Below, piece after piece: positions 50,122-61,362 of a stretch of 64,000 nucleotides of DNA; positions within the stretch are counted from its first letter, which is position 1; each line of letters begins with the position of its first letter. The stretch comes from Auanema rhodensis (lineage: Eukaryota; Nematoda; Chromadorea; Rhabditida; Rhabditidae). The DNA lies in the NCBI GenBank assembly GCA_964057225.1, contig OZ059895.1, positions 17,079,688-17,143,687 of the forward strand, given 5' to 3'. The notes beneath the pieces are model-generated. The model saw only the letters and a program-made list of their open reading frames with translations. It was not told where the DNA came from and made no database searches. The position numbers and the translations under genes are program-made.

Positions 50122-53100
50122 TATGTTACTTTTTACTTTTTTCTACCTCACTTTTTCATTTTCTTTTCAAATGTTGAGAACATTGATTTATAATCAATAT
50201 TTATTTATGGATGAAAAGCAATTTTTTCTTTTCAATCACTCATTCTCCTCTACTTTTCCATCATCTCCGCTTTTTTTTTGTAAATTTCGTGTTTCTGATT
50301 TCTATTCATAACAAAGAACTTTTTTCTCTGCTTGCTTAAGCCTTAATTGTGACAAGAAATATGAAAAGAAATAAAGAAAAAAGTCATTTTCTGTGATATA
50401 TGTCACCGGAAACGAGTGCTGATATGGCTTTTCATACAACCCAGCCCCAATACCTAATATGACTGAACCGAACGTTTTGCCAGTTTTGCCAGCATGTGAT
50501 GACAAAACCGTTTGCAATACAATGCCAATGACACAACAGGCTTGTTGTCGTCAATCTGCTGGTAGAAGCATTTCCTCTTTCATACATCTGACCATGCATG
50601 GCTACCACTCCATGCTCTTCCTCTTCCTCGTGCGCACAACACCGTGAGCGAACGGCTGAACGTCATCATCATCAACGACGTCATCAACATCCTATCATCT
50701 GTATTTATTGGCTAGTAGCCAATATCTGAACATGTGCTACTAACAGCACATCATCAATATTTTCAATCTTAACATATTAACACTTCCAGTTTCTGGTTTG
50801 CCCTTAGCTGTCGTTTCAATCGAACCAGTCGACTCAATATAGCTCGAAACTTCAATTGATATAACTGATAACGACACTCTCTATCTTTTGACATTCAATA
50901 CCCTATAGCATCATATCAACATCGTGTTTTTTTCCTTTTTTGTCTTCTTCTTCTTCTTCAACGATAATCAGAAGCCTTCAGCTAAGAAGTAGCAATGAAC
51001 AAGCCTGAACACACATACAAGCGTGTCAGAGCGTAAAGAAATAGCAGAAATTTTGGTTTTTTATGTTTTTTTTTTTCAAATAAATTATATAATTAGAATA
51101 ATTTTTATTAATTTACGAAGAAACATCATATACATCATCATCATTAAGCTTTCTCCGTTAAATCTTCCTGTTTTCTTTTTTATTACCATCATCATCATCA
51201 TCATTTCATTTGAAACTAGAACTTTCCAAATCATTATGCGTAATTTCTAATTCTAATTAATTTAATTAAAATCATTAACATAACTATATCATATAAACTT
51301 CAAATTTTATGATCTATATATGAATATTTTTATTTATTTTTCTATTTACAGTATGGATATACACAAACATCGGTCCAAAGTTGCGAAGAATGTAGCTTCC
51401 TTACCTGGTAATATCCTCTTCTTCCTCTTCTTCTTCTCCTTCTTCTTTTTCATTTTTGATTTTTAATTTTGAAAAATTTCAAAATTCAGGATGCCGCGAT
51501 CGCATGGGTGGACCGGTCATCGTAATTGATCCACCAGTTGATAGCGTTCGTATTTCAACTCGAAGTAATATTCAAATTTCCCGAATTTTTCAAACAATTT
51601 CAAATATTTCCAGGTGCATCAACATCAGATGTTGGAGCTTCATCATTTCCATATGAAGATTTAGTATCGTTATTAGGATATTTTTCGGAAATAGCCGATA
51701 AAGAAGCAGCAAAGAAAGGCTTTGTAATCCTTGTTGATGCTCGCCGAGCTCCCCCTAAAACATTAAAAGTTATTCTTCGAGCTTGTCAGGTAAATAAAAC
51801 TTGATGAAACATGATGAAATATATGTTTAGCAAGCTCTTTATAAGAAAATAAGATTAGCATTAATAGTACAACCGGACAAATTCTTAAATCAGCAAAAGA
51901 TTAATGTTGATTTGATACTCGAAGGTTACGACTTTAGGGTTAGTTGTTGTTGGTGGTGTTGGTGTTGTTGTTGTTGTTTACCTTGTTTTCCTTTTCAGAC
52001 AGTACTTTTATCGGTTCATAAGCTTTCAAAGTATATTGATGTTTCTCAATTAACAGAACAACTTGGAGGAACTTTTGTTTATGAACCAGAGCAGTGGTCG
52101 AATGAACGCGAGGTTTTCAATTTTTCATATTATTATCAATTTTTTTTGGAATTTTTAGAGAATTGAGGCCGTTCTCTTAAGATTATTCAATAGAAAACAA
52201 GATTTTATAACTCCAAACTATGATTGTCTCCCGTTATCAAATAATGAAGAAGCTTTCAAAGATGCTGAAGCCTTATCTACTGAACTTACCCAGAATAGCC
52301 ATAACCATGATCATCGAGCTGCATCTGAGATTATTAAACAAGCTGTTGAAAGCGTCAAGGTTTTTCTTTTCCGTTTTCTAATGTTTTTACAAATTTTTGA
52401 ACATTTTTAGTTGGCTGCTACAAGACCTGAGCGTGAAGCTATTGAGCAAAAAAAGGTAGAAGAAGCTCAAGAAAAAACAAGAATGCTGGAAGAACATGCT
52501 GAAGGAGTGAACAGGTTTAATTTAATTTTTTAAAAACTCTCTGGAATATGGAAGTTTAGATTGCTTGATTGGATTGAAGGAGCTGGTGAACGATGGTTGC
52601 TAACTTTGCATGAAATAGGAGAAAGCAAGGATGAAGCTCGCCAGCTAATGAAAGAACATCAGCAGTTAGCTGCTAAAAGCAAGGTAATATCAACATCATA
52701 AAACATAAAATCTGTGAAAAACGTCTGGAAACAATTGCTCTTTTAATGTAAATGTCCCTGAGGGCATTTTTCAAAATGTGCTGTAATATGCTAGATGTGA
52801 GGCAAATAGTAGAACAGAGAGAGACAGAGGTGGGGAGGGGTATATGAAGGAGAAGATTGCAAAGCAGGAGAGAAGCCATAGAGGTTTAAAGAGAAATGAT
52901 TCGAAAGATGGAAATCACCTCTATATCACCCATGTTGTGTAGCCTGTTTTCTTACGTTAGCTTAACTAACTTTTCACCTTCATTTCCTCATTATCTATCT
53001 CAAATAGTATAAAGATTCCGAGGAGTTGTAGTTGTTCAATCGTTCTCTCTATCTTCTTTCTTCAAACCTCATCCATCTCTTTTCTGTAATTTCATCGTCT

Positions 53101-55995
53101 CCAAACGATGTTTCATTTTAAATTTCAAAGAGAATTTTCATTGTCTTTTACTTGATTTTCTTATAGTCTTTTTTTCTTTTTTGAAAAATTTCTAGAATGT
53201 TTGTCAAAAAAACATTCTTTTATGATGGTGGTCGTCTAAAATTACATTTTTTTATCAGAAATTCATCCATAAAACAGTTCAAACTCATTTTTGTTATTAG
53301 CAATCCTTCTTGTGGGGATCTGTCTACTATTCAATTTAATTATTTTTGGAAAAAAATATATATATATTAATATATTCTAGGAATTAATAAATACAAGTGA
53401 AGAATTGGCTGAATTGGCTAGCCGACTGATGGCTGCTGTTCCAACACATGCCATCACCTTAGAAAAGGTTTGTCTTCCTCATTTCAAACAAATCATTATT
53501 ATTATTATTATTATTATAAATTAATACTTTGCAAATTATAAACTTAACTATGTGTTATGCAGGCTCGTGATCAAGTTCGAGTCATAGCTGAGCAGTTTGC
53601 TAATCGTGTAGATCGTCAGATGGATATGGCCAGATGCAGCGAAGAATTCCATACACTGACAGCTGATGTAAGGTTTTATCATCGTGAACGACGATACTAA
53701 ATTTCTTGGCTTATCTTCATTCATATACTTCGTCTACAATTTCTTTTTTTCTTCATTTCTTTACGTATGGATTCAATTTCATATGTATATATATACATAT
53801 ACTATATGTTGTATATGTTTTTGTGTAATAATCAGCAAATACATTCTTAACATGAGAAATAATTTATAATAAGAGATGATAATTCAATTTAGTTTTAAAC
53901 AACTTAATATAGTAAAATATAATAATTCATAATAAATATATATATAAACTTATATATTTAGTTGACACGAAAGACGGATCTTCTTCTTGAATATCTATGT
54001 ACTGATCCACGTGTTACTGACTTAGCTGCAGCTGAAGCTGAGAGAACAGCTATGGAAGAGAAAGTTGCTGTTATGGGTTAGTTCAAATAATATTTTTATT
54101 CTTATAATTATATTTGTTTATATAATTATTCAATCAAATATTTCACGTACGTCACGTGCATTACACGTGTATAACACGTGAAGCTCATTTAGATATTTCA
54201 TTTTAGTTATTAATGCTTATAGTGTACGGTTGACTTTTTAAAATTTCTCTTCCGTCCTCTTTTTCTCATTATCTTCGTTTGTTGTCTTTTTCTAAAAGTT
54301 CTTTCTTTCATCATTTATCTTTCACAATGTATGTACATAGACACACTTCTCTTTATTTCTTTTTCATCATCATCATCATCATTTTCTTTCAGATAAAATC
54401 TATGAAACAGTATGTAATACCGGAGGCTCATTTATTGAAGATCTAGCGTCTTCTGAATTTAGAACAGCGGGACGAAAGGTCAGCAATTTCATTAACTATA
54501 TGTTATATCTGCATGATTAAACCTTATTGTCGGACTATTTTGTTGACAAACGTTCGTCATTACACTCTTTATCTGCATTATATTATCTTAATTTTTGAGA
54601 ATATCATTTTTATATTGTATGAGGGCTGTACTCAATTAGATGAGAAACTAGAATACAGCATGAGTTACAGGTTGTAAGAGATTATTCTGCTGGAATAGCT
54701 CATATCAAAGATCAATTAGCATCAGCTAGAGAACGTAGACGACGATGCCTCGATTTGGTAGATGTTCGTAGGCTGAAGCTTCAACAATTCGTTCAATTAT
54801 ATACATGTGAGAATGATGCAAATCAAGTAAGTTGAAGATGAAATGACATATTTCTTGAATTTTCGTTAGGAAAAACGTTGTTTTTGTTACTTTCAGGCAA
54901 TTAAATGGCTTGAAGAACTACATGATACATTATTAAAAGATTATAATCAAGTTGGTTGTGATGAGAATGATCTGCAATGTTTACGTGAAGATCGTCTGAA
55001 GTTAGAAGAAACGGCTAGGGTATAATCAATATAATTTATTAATTTATTTGGTTATGTTCAGAGTACATATGAGTATGGAAAACAACTTTGCCAAGTGGGC
55101 ATGGTGCTTCGTCGTTCGTTACGTTTAGATGCACAACCTCAGGTTTCTCATATTCATTCCTGCATGACTGACGCCTTTTTGTCTTTCCAGACAAGCATTA
55201 CAGAAAAACTTGAACAAACTTGGGGAAGATTATGTAGAGCATTGTCAGAGAATGAAGCTAAGCTTAACGTAACCGATGCTTTCAATTCAACTATAGTAGA
55301 GGTTTGATCTTGTAATATGACAATTTAATTATAATTTACTTCTTTAGATTAGAAGACGTATTGAAGAAATTGAAAAAAAAGCTCGTGAAAAGCTTTTACC
55401 TGGACGAAGTATTGAGACAGTGCTTGCAACAGAAAGAAGGCGTCTAAGTGAAGATATTAGAGAACTTACTCATATTAAGGATATGCTATCAACTCAAATC
55501 AATGCTAACCATAAGTATAATATATATATCTCATGATCCTTTCATTCATTTGCTTCCTTTGTAGTTCTACCGTAGAAGCTCGACAACATGCGATTGCTGG
55601 AATTCGACGAAAGGTACGATTCACTTTTCCACCAATATCACCCTCATATACTTCAGGTGGAAAATATTGAAGACAAATATCGACGAATGGAAAGCTTTTT
55701 TCTTGAATCTCCAGTAGATAGTAAGGACGAACCATACATTATGCCTCAGCCGCTAAGTATGGACAAAGATCGTAGTCATCTCGATACGTTATTGCTTGAT
55801 GTCCAACGACAACAGCAACAGCTTCAAGAAACTGCTGACGATGACCATATGGCTATTAGACAGCGTCCAACGAATTTCGCAAATTCACAAATGACTGCTG
55901 AACCATATACAGAACGTAATCATCATATTCAGATGCGCAATGCTGCTTATGGGATGGGAAGCATTCGGCTAAGTGAAACTGAAAGCTATCTCTAA
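48145..55995 (+). CDS. sestd1: SESTD1 homologue: SEC14 domain with spectrin-like repeats
   Basis: Cytoplasmic phospholipid-binding scaffold; vertebrate SESTD1 binds phosphoinositides and TRPC channels. The start at 48145 (MPSTPTTSTLKMNQ) is the first in-frame ATG of an exon ending at 48236. It joins in phase across a 3.1-kb intron to the exon starting at 51352 (MDIHKHRSKVAKN). The frame is open back to about 48014, so the true start may be upstream. The CRAL-TRIO/SEC14 domain follows (GFVILVDARRAPP, LALIVQPDKF, SVHKLSKYIDVSQLTEQLGG, the last matching human NKLTRYIEPCQLTEDFGG). Spectrin-like helices come next, with WIEGAGERWL, RCLDLVDVRRLKLQQFVQLY, QAIKWLEELHDTLLK and STYEYGKQL, each with a clear SESTD1 counterpart. 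The C-terminal 130 residues (from about 55610) are Gln-rich and lineage-specific. The stop is at 55993-55995. Confidence 0.9.
48237..51351 (+). other. 3.1-kb first intron of the SESTD1 gene
   Basis: Donor GTAAGT at 48237 and acceptor TTACAG before 51352. The plus strand is pyrimidine-rich with CT tracts (about 48613-48650 and 50057-50119). A protein-like open stretch at about 50455-50573 (MTEPNVLPVLPACDDKTVC) ends at a possible GTAGAA donor. A second frame lies on the opposite strand. Its phase does not match the exon at 51352, so I did not add it to the gene. Confidence 0.55.
50057..50119. repeat. (CT)n microsatellite
   Basis: About 31 uninterrupted CT dinucleotides within the first SESTD1 intron. 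The poly Ser-Leu frame across it is not coding. Confidence 0.95.
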
Positions 55996-56466
55996 GCTCA
56001 GGGATTTTCCAAATTATATTTGAAATTTATCGTTTCTTCAACCAAAATCATAATTATTTGTAACATCAGCTCATCTGTTAGTGACCTATATAAGGGATAC
56101 TATACTATGTGTAGAACTTATTTTCGAAATTTCCGTTAGTGATAGCTCGGTGTGCCTTTGGGCAATATCTGAAAAACAATTCCTTGTAAATATCCGAATG
56201 TGCTCACTTTATATGACTCTCATGACACTAATATAGATTGTCAGGATAGAAACTTATTAACCTGATTGATTAATAAAGTTGCAAATCTAACATTTCTCTC
56301 CACATTTGAATAATAAAAGCCTATTCTTTTCATTTTACTCTTTCAATTTAGCAAGAGCGGTTGTTTCCTTGCAGGCTTATCTCGAACAATAACAACAATA
56401 TATGTATATATCTTCGAGAAACATTCATTAAAAAAAGGGTAAAACTATTTTGATTATGAAAGAACA

Positions 56467-58111
56467 TTATATTGCACAAGATATATATATAAAGGTAAAA
56501 CAGATACTCTCATCTAAAACTTGATAAAAGAATATAAAACTAGAGTTATCGAAACACAATATTAATTCTTCCGAGCTCTTGATAGCGAACGGGGTCTTCT
56601 GAATATTTTCTGAAACAAACGTTTGTATCTTCATTTTGAAGCCTTTTGTTACTTTAGCAGCTTTAGTGATAACGTTTCCCTTTTTCTTTTTCTCTCCATC
56701 ATCTTTGACGCTAACTGCATCATCTTGTTGGACGGCGCATTCCCACTTGTCCAATTGATGATTTTCGTTTTCAGAAGACTGATTTTCTTTATCTGAGCTC
56801 TAAAAGAACATATACATTATCTTTATAGAAGCCATGCACTTCACTCACAATTTCTGGATCCACACGAACGGGCCCATCAGACACCTAAAGACAAATAAAT
56901 AAAAATTCATAATATCAAGACTTACATTAAACTTTTGCCCAATTTCGTTGTTGAATATTGAGTCCTCGGTAAGATCTAATTCTTTAAGTTGACTCTTCAA
57001 GTTTCATTGAAAGTTTAAAAAAATAATTTAAAACTTACTTCGTCATTTTTCTCATCCATTTTTTCAAATAACGATACGCTGATAGAGTCAACTTGCTGAA
57101 ATAAGAATGTCATATACTATACAGACCAAATTAAAAACCTACAATTGGATCATCGTGAGAATCAATAGGAATATCATTGGTTGAAATGTCATTTTCCAGA
57201 GTTTCAAAATTTTCAGCAAGAAATGGCTGATTTTGTATTGTGTCATCAATGTCTTGGTAGCTATTATTATCAGCTGTCAAGTTAGAAAAACAAATATCTG
57301 CCGCTTGGGCGACCTGTTTTCTCTAAACATTTTGGAATCATTAACCATCTTAAACTCATACAAACCTCAGATGGATGATTAGCCTTGTTAACAATCTTAT
57401 TCTCATCTAGATCAATCTGAACTTAAAAGTGCTGAATTATAATAACAAGGTAAGCATACAGTGAAAGCAAGAGACTGTCTCATCGGCTTAGTTGGAGGAA
57501 CTTCCTCCAATACTTCTTTAGGTGGAGTAAAATCTTGATCTTTGGTTATTACATTAAGATCGTGGCCAAATCCATCCTCAGAATTTTCAGGTTGTAGCTA
57601 AAAATGAATTCAGATCTTTCCCTTGGAAGTATAAAACAATTACCTCTTCAATTGCTTTGGCAAAAGAACTTTTAAGTTTTTCGAATTCTTCGCATTCTTT
57701 CTCCACTTCTTCTCTTTTTCTATTTTCATGTTCACACCTAAATACCAAATAATGAAATATAATTTCAATTAAATCTCAATATCACATTTCTTCTAATTCT
57801 TTCAACAGTTTTGGGAAATCAACAAACGTAAATTCCAATCTTTCAACCTAAAATAAAGACGTATCAGCTGCTTACAGATTAACATCACAAAACTAGCTGT
57901 CTCTCGATTTTAGATAAAGTTTTAGCTTGTAACACAGTGGAATTTAGATCTTCTGCAGATCTCTAAAACAGAACAAATGCATTAAAAAAAACCAATGTTG
58001 AAGAACATTTTTCTCCATTTTTTCCCATAATTTATTCCATTCCTCCGTGTTTTTTTCCATTTGATCCTTGAAGGAAGCATACAAAGACCGAATTCTGCGA
58101 CATAGGCTCAT
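56467..58111 (-). CDS. Unrecognised acidic protein with N-terminal coiled-coil character
   Basis: At least eleven small exons keep phase on the minus strand, giving about 400 aa. Exon 1 (58111-58007, 35 codons) starts MSLCRRIRSLYASFKDQ and is rich in Lys, Glu and Trp. Residues to about 110 look helical and coiled-coil-like (ERLEFTFVDFPKLLKELEE; REEVEKECEEFEKLKSS). The middle is acidic and probably disordered (DDTIQNQ, NDISTNDIPIDSHDDP). The last 110 residues include a basic patch (KKKKGNVITKAAKVTKGFK). There is no signal peptide and no recognisable domain. The last exon was read through to 56467; its final 20 or so residues are hydrophobic and unlike the rest, so a missed splice site near the end is possible. 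It lies head-to-head with the Tudor gene, 570 bp apart. A 24-codon upstream ORF (MNSVVRCNANYIK) lies at about 58170-58243. Confidence 0.65.
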
Positions 58112-58681
58112 TGCTCTTTAAGTAATTATAACTTATATCATATATCATATAAATAATAAATAAAATATTAAAAACAAGCGGGACAATAAGTTGGATCTCG
58201 AGTTTTGATATAATTAGCATTACAGCGCACTACAGAATTCATTTTTCAAAAAGTTAATAGCGCACTGTGCACCTATTTGTTATTTTAAGCTATTGATTTT
58301 TTGTTTGTTAATATTTAATTTTAATATTTCTTCATATACATTCAAATAATATGGGAAAAGTAGTTATCACTTATAATATCAATTGATTTTATTTGTAAAA
58401 AGGTCAAAATGCAATAATCATTAGCGTTATTCAGAATTATGAAATGTTATTTGAATATTTATATTCTAAATTATACTTAATGTTTATTATTATTTATAAA
58501 TTATTTGTTTTTGATTAAAAATGTAGCTGTTTTAAATACAGTTTTCTCTATAATGTTTTTAATTGAGTAGAGAAAACACAACAGTATAGCTGTACAGTAT
58601 AACATATTGCTCAAATTTTATTATAAATCAATAAAGAACAAATTTAAATATTCAGAATATACATATTTCTGAGAATCGAAA
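58112..58681. promoter_or_regulatory. Shared divergent promoter region (inferred)
   Basis: The 570 bp between the starts of the minus-strand acidic-protein gene and the plus-strand Tudor gene is very AT-rich. The arrangement implies that both promoters lie here and the genes may be co-expressed. No specific element was identified. Confidence 0.35.
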
Positions 58682-60209
58682 ATGGATTGTTTTCAAAAAA
58701 ATAAAAAAGTATGGTTAGCGCAACTGAAGACAATTTTACCTAAGGCGCATAAAAGTAAGTTTTGAGTTTGATATGTCATGTTTATTTCTATAAATTAATA
58801 ATTTATTTAATTTCAAGTTTTCATTTAGATTGCCACAAGAAAATTGAACATCCATCCTGGTTTCATGATTCCATTCCCTGTTCAGTTGTGAAACACAGTA
58901 AACATTACGATAGAGAGGTCTCTTAAATTCTTAAAAACTTTTTTTAATATTATTATTTCAGAAAGAAGTTAATGAAAATATATTGACTTCGTACATTCGA
59001 ACACTTCCTGCAAGATACTACTCTATACTTAATCTTTTTATTTATTATTTTTCAGAAAGATAGCCATAGTGTAAACTCATATGTTGATGCCAGCTTGTTG
59101 CCCAAGCTACGTAGAGCACACTCAATGTACGACATCAATGATAATAGAAATATGTATTTAAATGAAATAGAACCAAATCTGCTAGAAGTATCTGTTTTTT
59201 ATTTGGAAATGTTTAGTTATTCATTGTTATTATTCCAGAACTCTCTAGCTACAACTGATTGGCCAGTTGATCCTGAACTTCTTAAACATGCTGATCAGTT
59301 TATACACAATGTTTTGAGTTTATCTTCAGACAAAAAAGCAGCTGAGAGAGTTCTGGTTAGTTTAAAACTCTTATATGTCAATGTAATTTATATTTAGACT
59401 GTTGGAAATCACTATGTTGAAGTTGGGGTTATTTACGGCCCTGAAAGGTTTTATGTCACGTTTAACAGTTCAAATCATGAGGAATTAAATGATAGCATAC
59501 ATTCATTCAACCAGTAAGCCTTTGCAACATGTTTTAACATAGGAAATAATTATGTAGTGCTCGTTTCAAATCACCTGAGATTCGTCTAAACGAAGTTAAT
59601 TTGGCATCAATTCGTACTTGTCTGCTAGCTTACTGTGAACATGATGAAATACTGAAACGGTTTTCTATTTCAAATTTTATTTTTCTATTTTCTAGTTTTT
59701 CTACAGAGTTTATTGTCTGAGTACCAGCCATTATGATGAACTAGCCTTATATGACTTCGACACTGGGGAAGTAAGTCTGTCACTGTAGCTTATGCTTTAA
59801 AGTTTTTATTCAGGTTGCCATATTTGAAGACGGTACAGATTTGAGTATAAAGAAACTTCCATCTGAATTATGTACAAGTCTTCCAGTATACACTCCTGCC
59901 CGCTTAATAAATCAAGTAAATAGAACATAATTTCCATTTCTAACCTTATGTTTAAGGTAACACAAGATGATTTTGCACGATATATTAATCATATTAGAAA
60001 AACTGGCTTGATATATATTGTGGGCTTTAATGGAGCTGAAATCTTGGTTAGTATCTAATTCATAGTCTCTTTTACAACCTGAATTACAGGCAGCAGCAAC
60101 TACAGATGTTGCCGTTCCAAATCCTATGCAACGATTCTGTAATTATCTATACTGTGAAGGAGATTGTTATTTACATTTTGAACAACATAAAAATAAAAGA
60201 GAAACCTGA
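58682..60209 (+). CDS. Single Tudor-domain (extended-Tudor-like) protein
   Basis: Ten exons keep phase: 58682-58754, 58829-58917, 59056-59187, 59239-59355, 59398-59513, 59558 to the donor near 59660, 59707-59770, 59814-59915, 59957-60046, 60090-60209. They predict about 330 aa. A Tudor domain is indicated by the pre-strand GVIYGPERFYVTF, then ILKRVYCLS...YDELALYDFDTGEVAIF, and LPSELCTSLPVYTPARLI, matching the usual Y/W-R-A-V...V-x-F-x-D-[FY]-G-N-x-E-x-V...L..L....A pattern. Extended Tudor modules of germ-granule proteins bind dimethyl-arginine on Argonaute/PIWI partners; a germline small-RNA role is inference. The exon 7 acceptor at CTACAG (59701-59706) was chosen over an upstream TTCTAG because only it keeps the frame. 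The N-terminal 60 residues are unrecognised. No LOTUS domain or second Tudor is visible. Confidence 0.7.
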
Positions 60210-61362
60210 AAATGATTATAAAACTTAGGTTCAAGCTTTTATATCTTCTTGTTTGGCTAATGAAATTACTATATATCAAATAATTCATGTAATATATGTA
60301 TAATTGTGTTTCTATTCTTTGAAATTAGTTTTTAAAACATCTTAGATTTAATACATTTTTTTAAAATCTGTTTTTTAGTAGTTTTATTTTTAAGAAAAGA
60401 TAAGAAAAGTGAATTCATATGCTTGAAGTAGAATCAAATAAGCAATTAACAAATTGTTGCACAGATCATTCTTCATGTATTTTCTAAAGATTATTTTTTA
60501 AAAAAATGTTTTTAGACCATATTTACAAGCTAAAACATGATGTGTGCTATATGAAAGTTATGTAAAAGGCCCCTACATCCTCTATCAAATCTTAAGACTT
60601 CTTTAGAATGTTGAGATAAGTCACTTTTTTTTGTTTTTTTTTTGAATATTTGTAAACAAATTATTTGCACGATTTTCAGATCTGAAGTAAACATGTCAAA
60701 GCATGTCAATGTTAATTTTCTTTTATAATTTCATTTGAAATTGCTTTCTCTTTCCCTGAAGAAGTTGATCTTGCTCATTGTTGCAAGAGCATATAGCTCA
60801 TGCTTGACTTACAAGTCTTATTAGAAACAGTGTCATCTGTTTAAACTTCTTGCCGTTTGAAAGCAATTGAGCATTTCTAACCTTATTATAGAAGAAGAAT
60901 AATTATCTTAAAATTCTTCCAGCAAATAGCTATGTAGGACATATTAAAGCAAAGAAAAAGAAAAAGAAGATATATTATAAACATTTTTATAAATAATTAT
61001 CATCATAATAATGAATGGACGACAAAAAAAAACACAGATAAAATAAGTGAACAATGACAAAAAGATATTATAATACAGAAATTGACAAAAGAAAACTTTT
61101 TTTTTTCTTTCAAATAAACCCAGAAAAGAAAAAAAATACTAATATATACAAAATAATATACTTATAATAAATGATATTGTAGACCATTTTGTTATTGAGT
61201 AGCTGATGCTTGACTGCCGTAATTCTGAAAAAGAGACAAGGTTAATGAAGCTGTGACTGCAGCTGTGGATACAGCTTTTCAAGTTCTTATATTCTAAGTT
61301 TTACAGAAACGAAAAGTCTCTAAAGGCTACGAAAATCGTTGAATTAAATGCATAATCTGTTT
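60210..61362. other. Convergent 3' region of the Tudor and Ig genes
   Basis: AT-rich space between the stop of the plus-strand Tudor gene and the stop of the minus-strand Ig gene at 61363. A possible alternative last exon of the Ig gene lies at about 61194-61226 on the minus strand: a TTTTTCAG acceptor followed by NYGSQASATQ and a stop. No other gene was recognised. Confidence 0.5.

Noticed and set aside
50455-50573. Protein-like stretch MTEPNVLPVLPACDD as an extra SESTD1 exon
   Set aside because: Its donor leaves phase 1, whereas the exon at 51352 needs phase 2. The exon ending at 48236 fits exactly. It may still be part of another transcript.
58964-59055. Possible extra exon KEVNENILTSYIRTLPARYYS in the Tudor gene
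   Set aside because: It has an acceptor but no usable donor before the next exon, and reading through meets a stop. The next acceptor at 59051-59055 joins cleanly to the previous exon.
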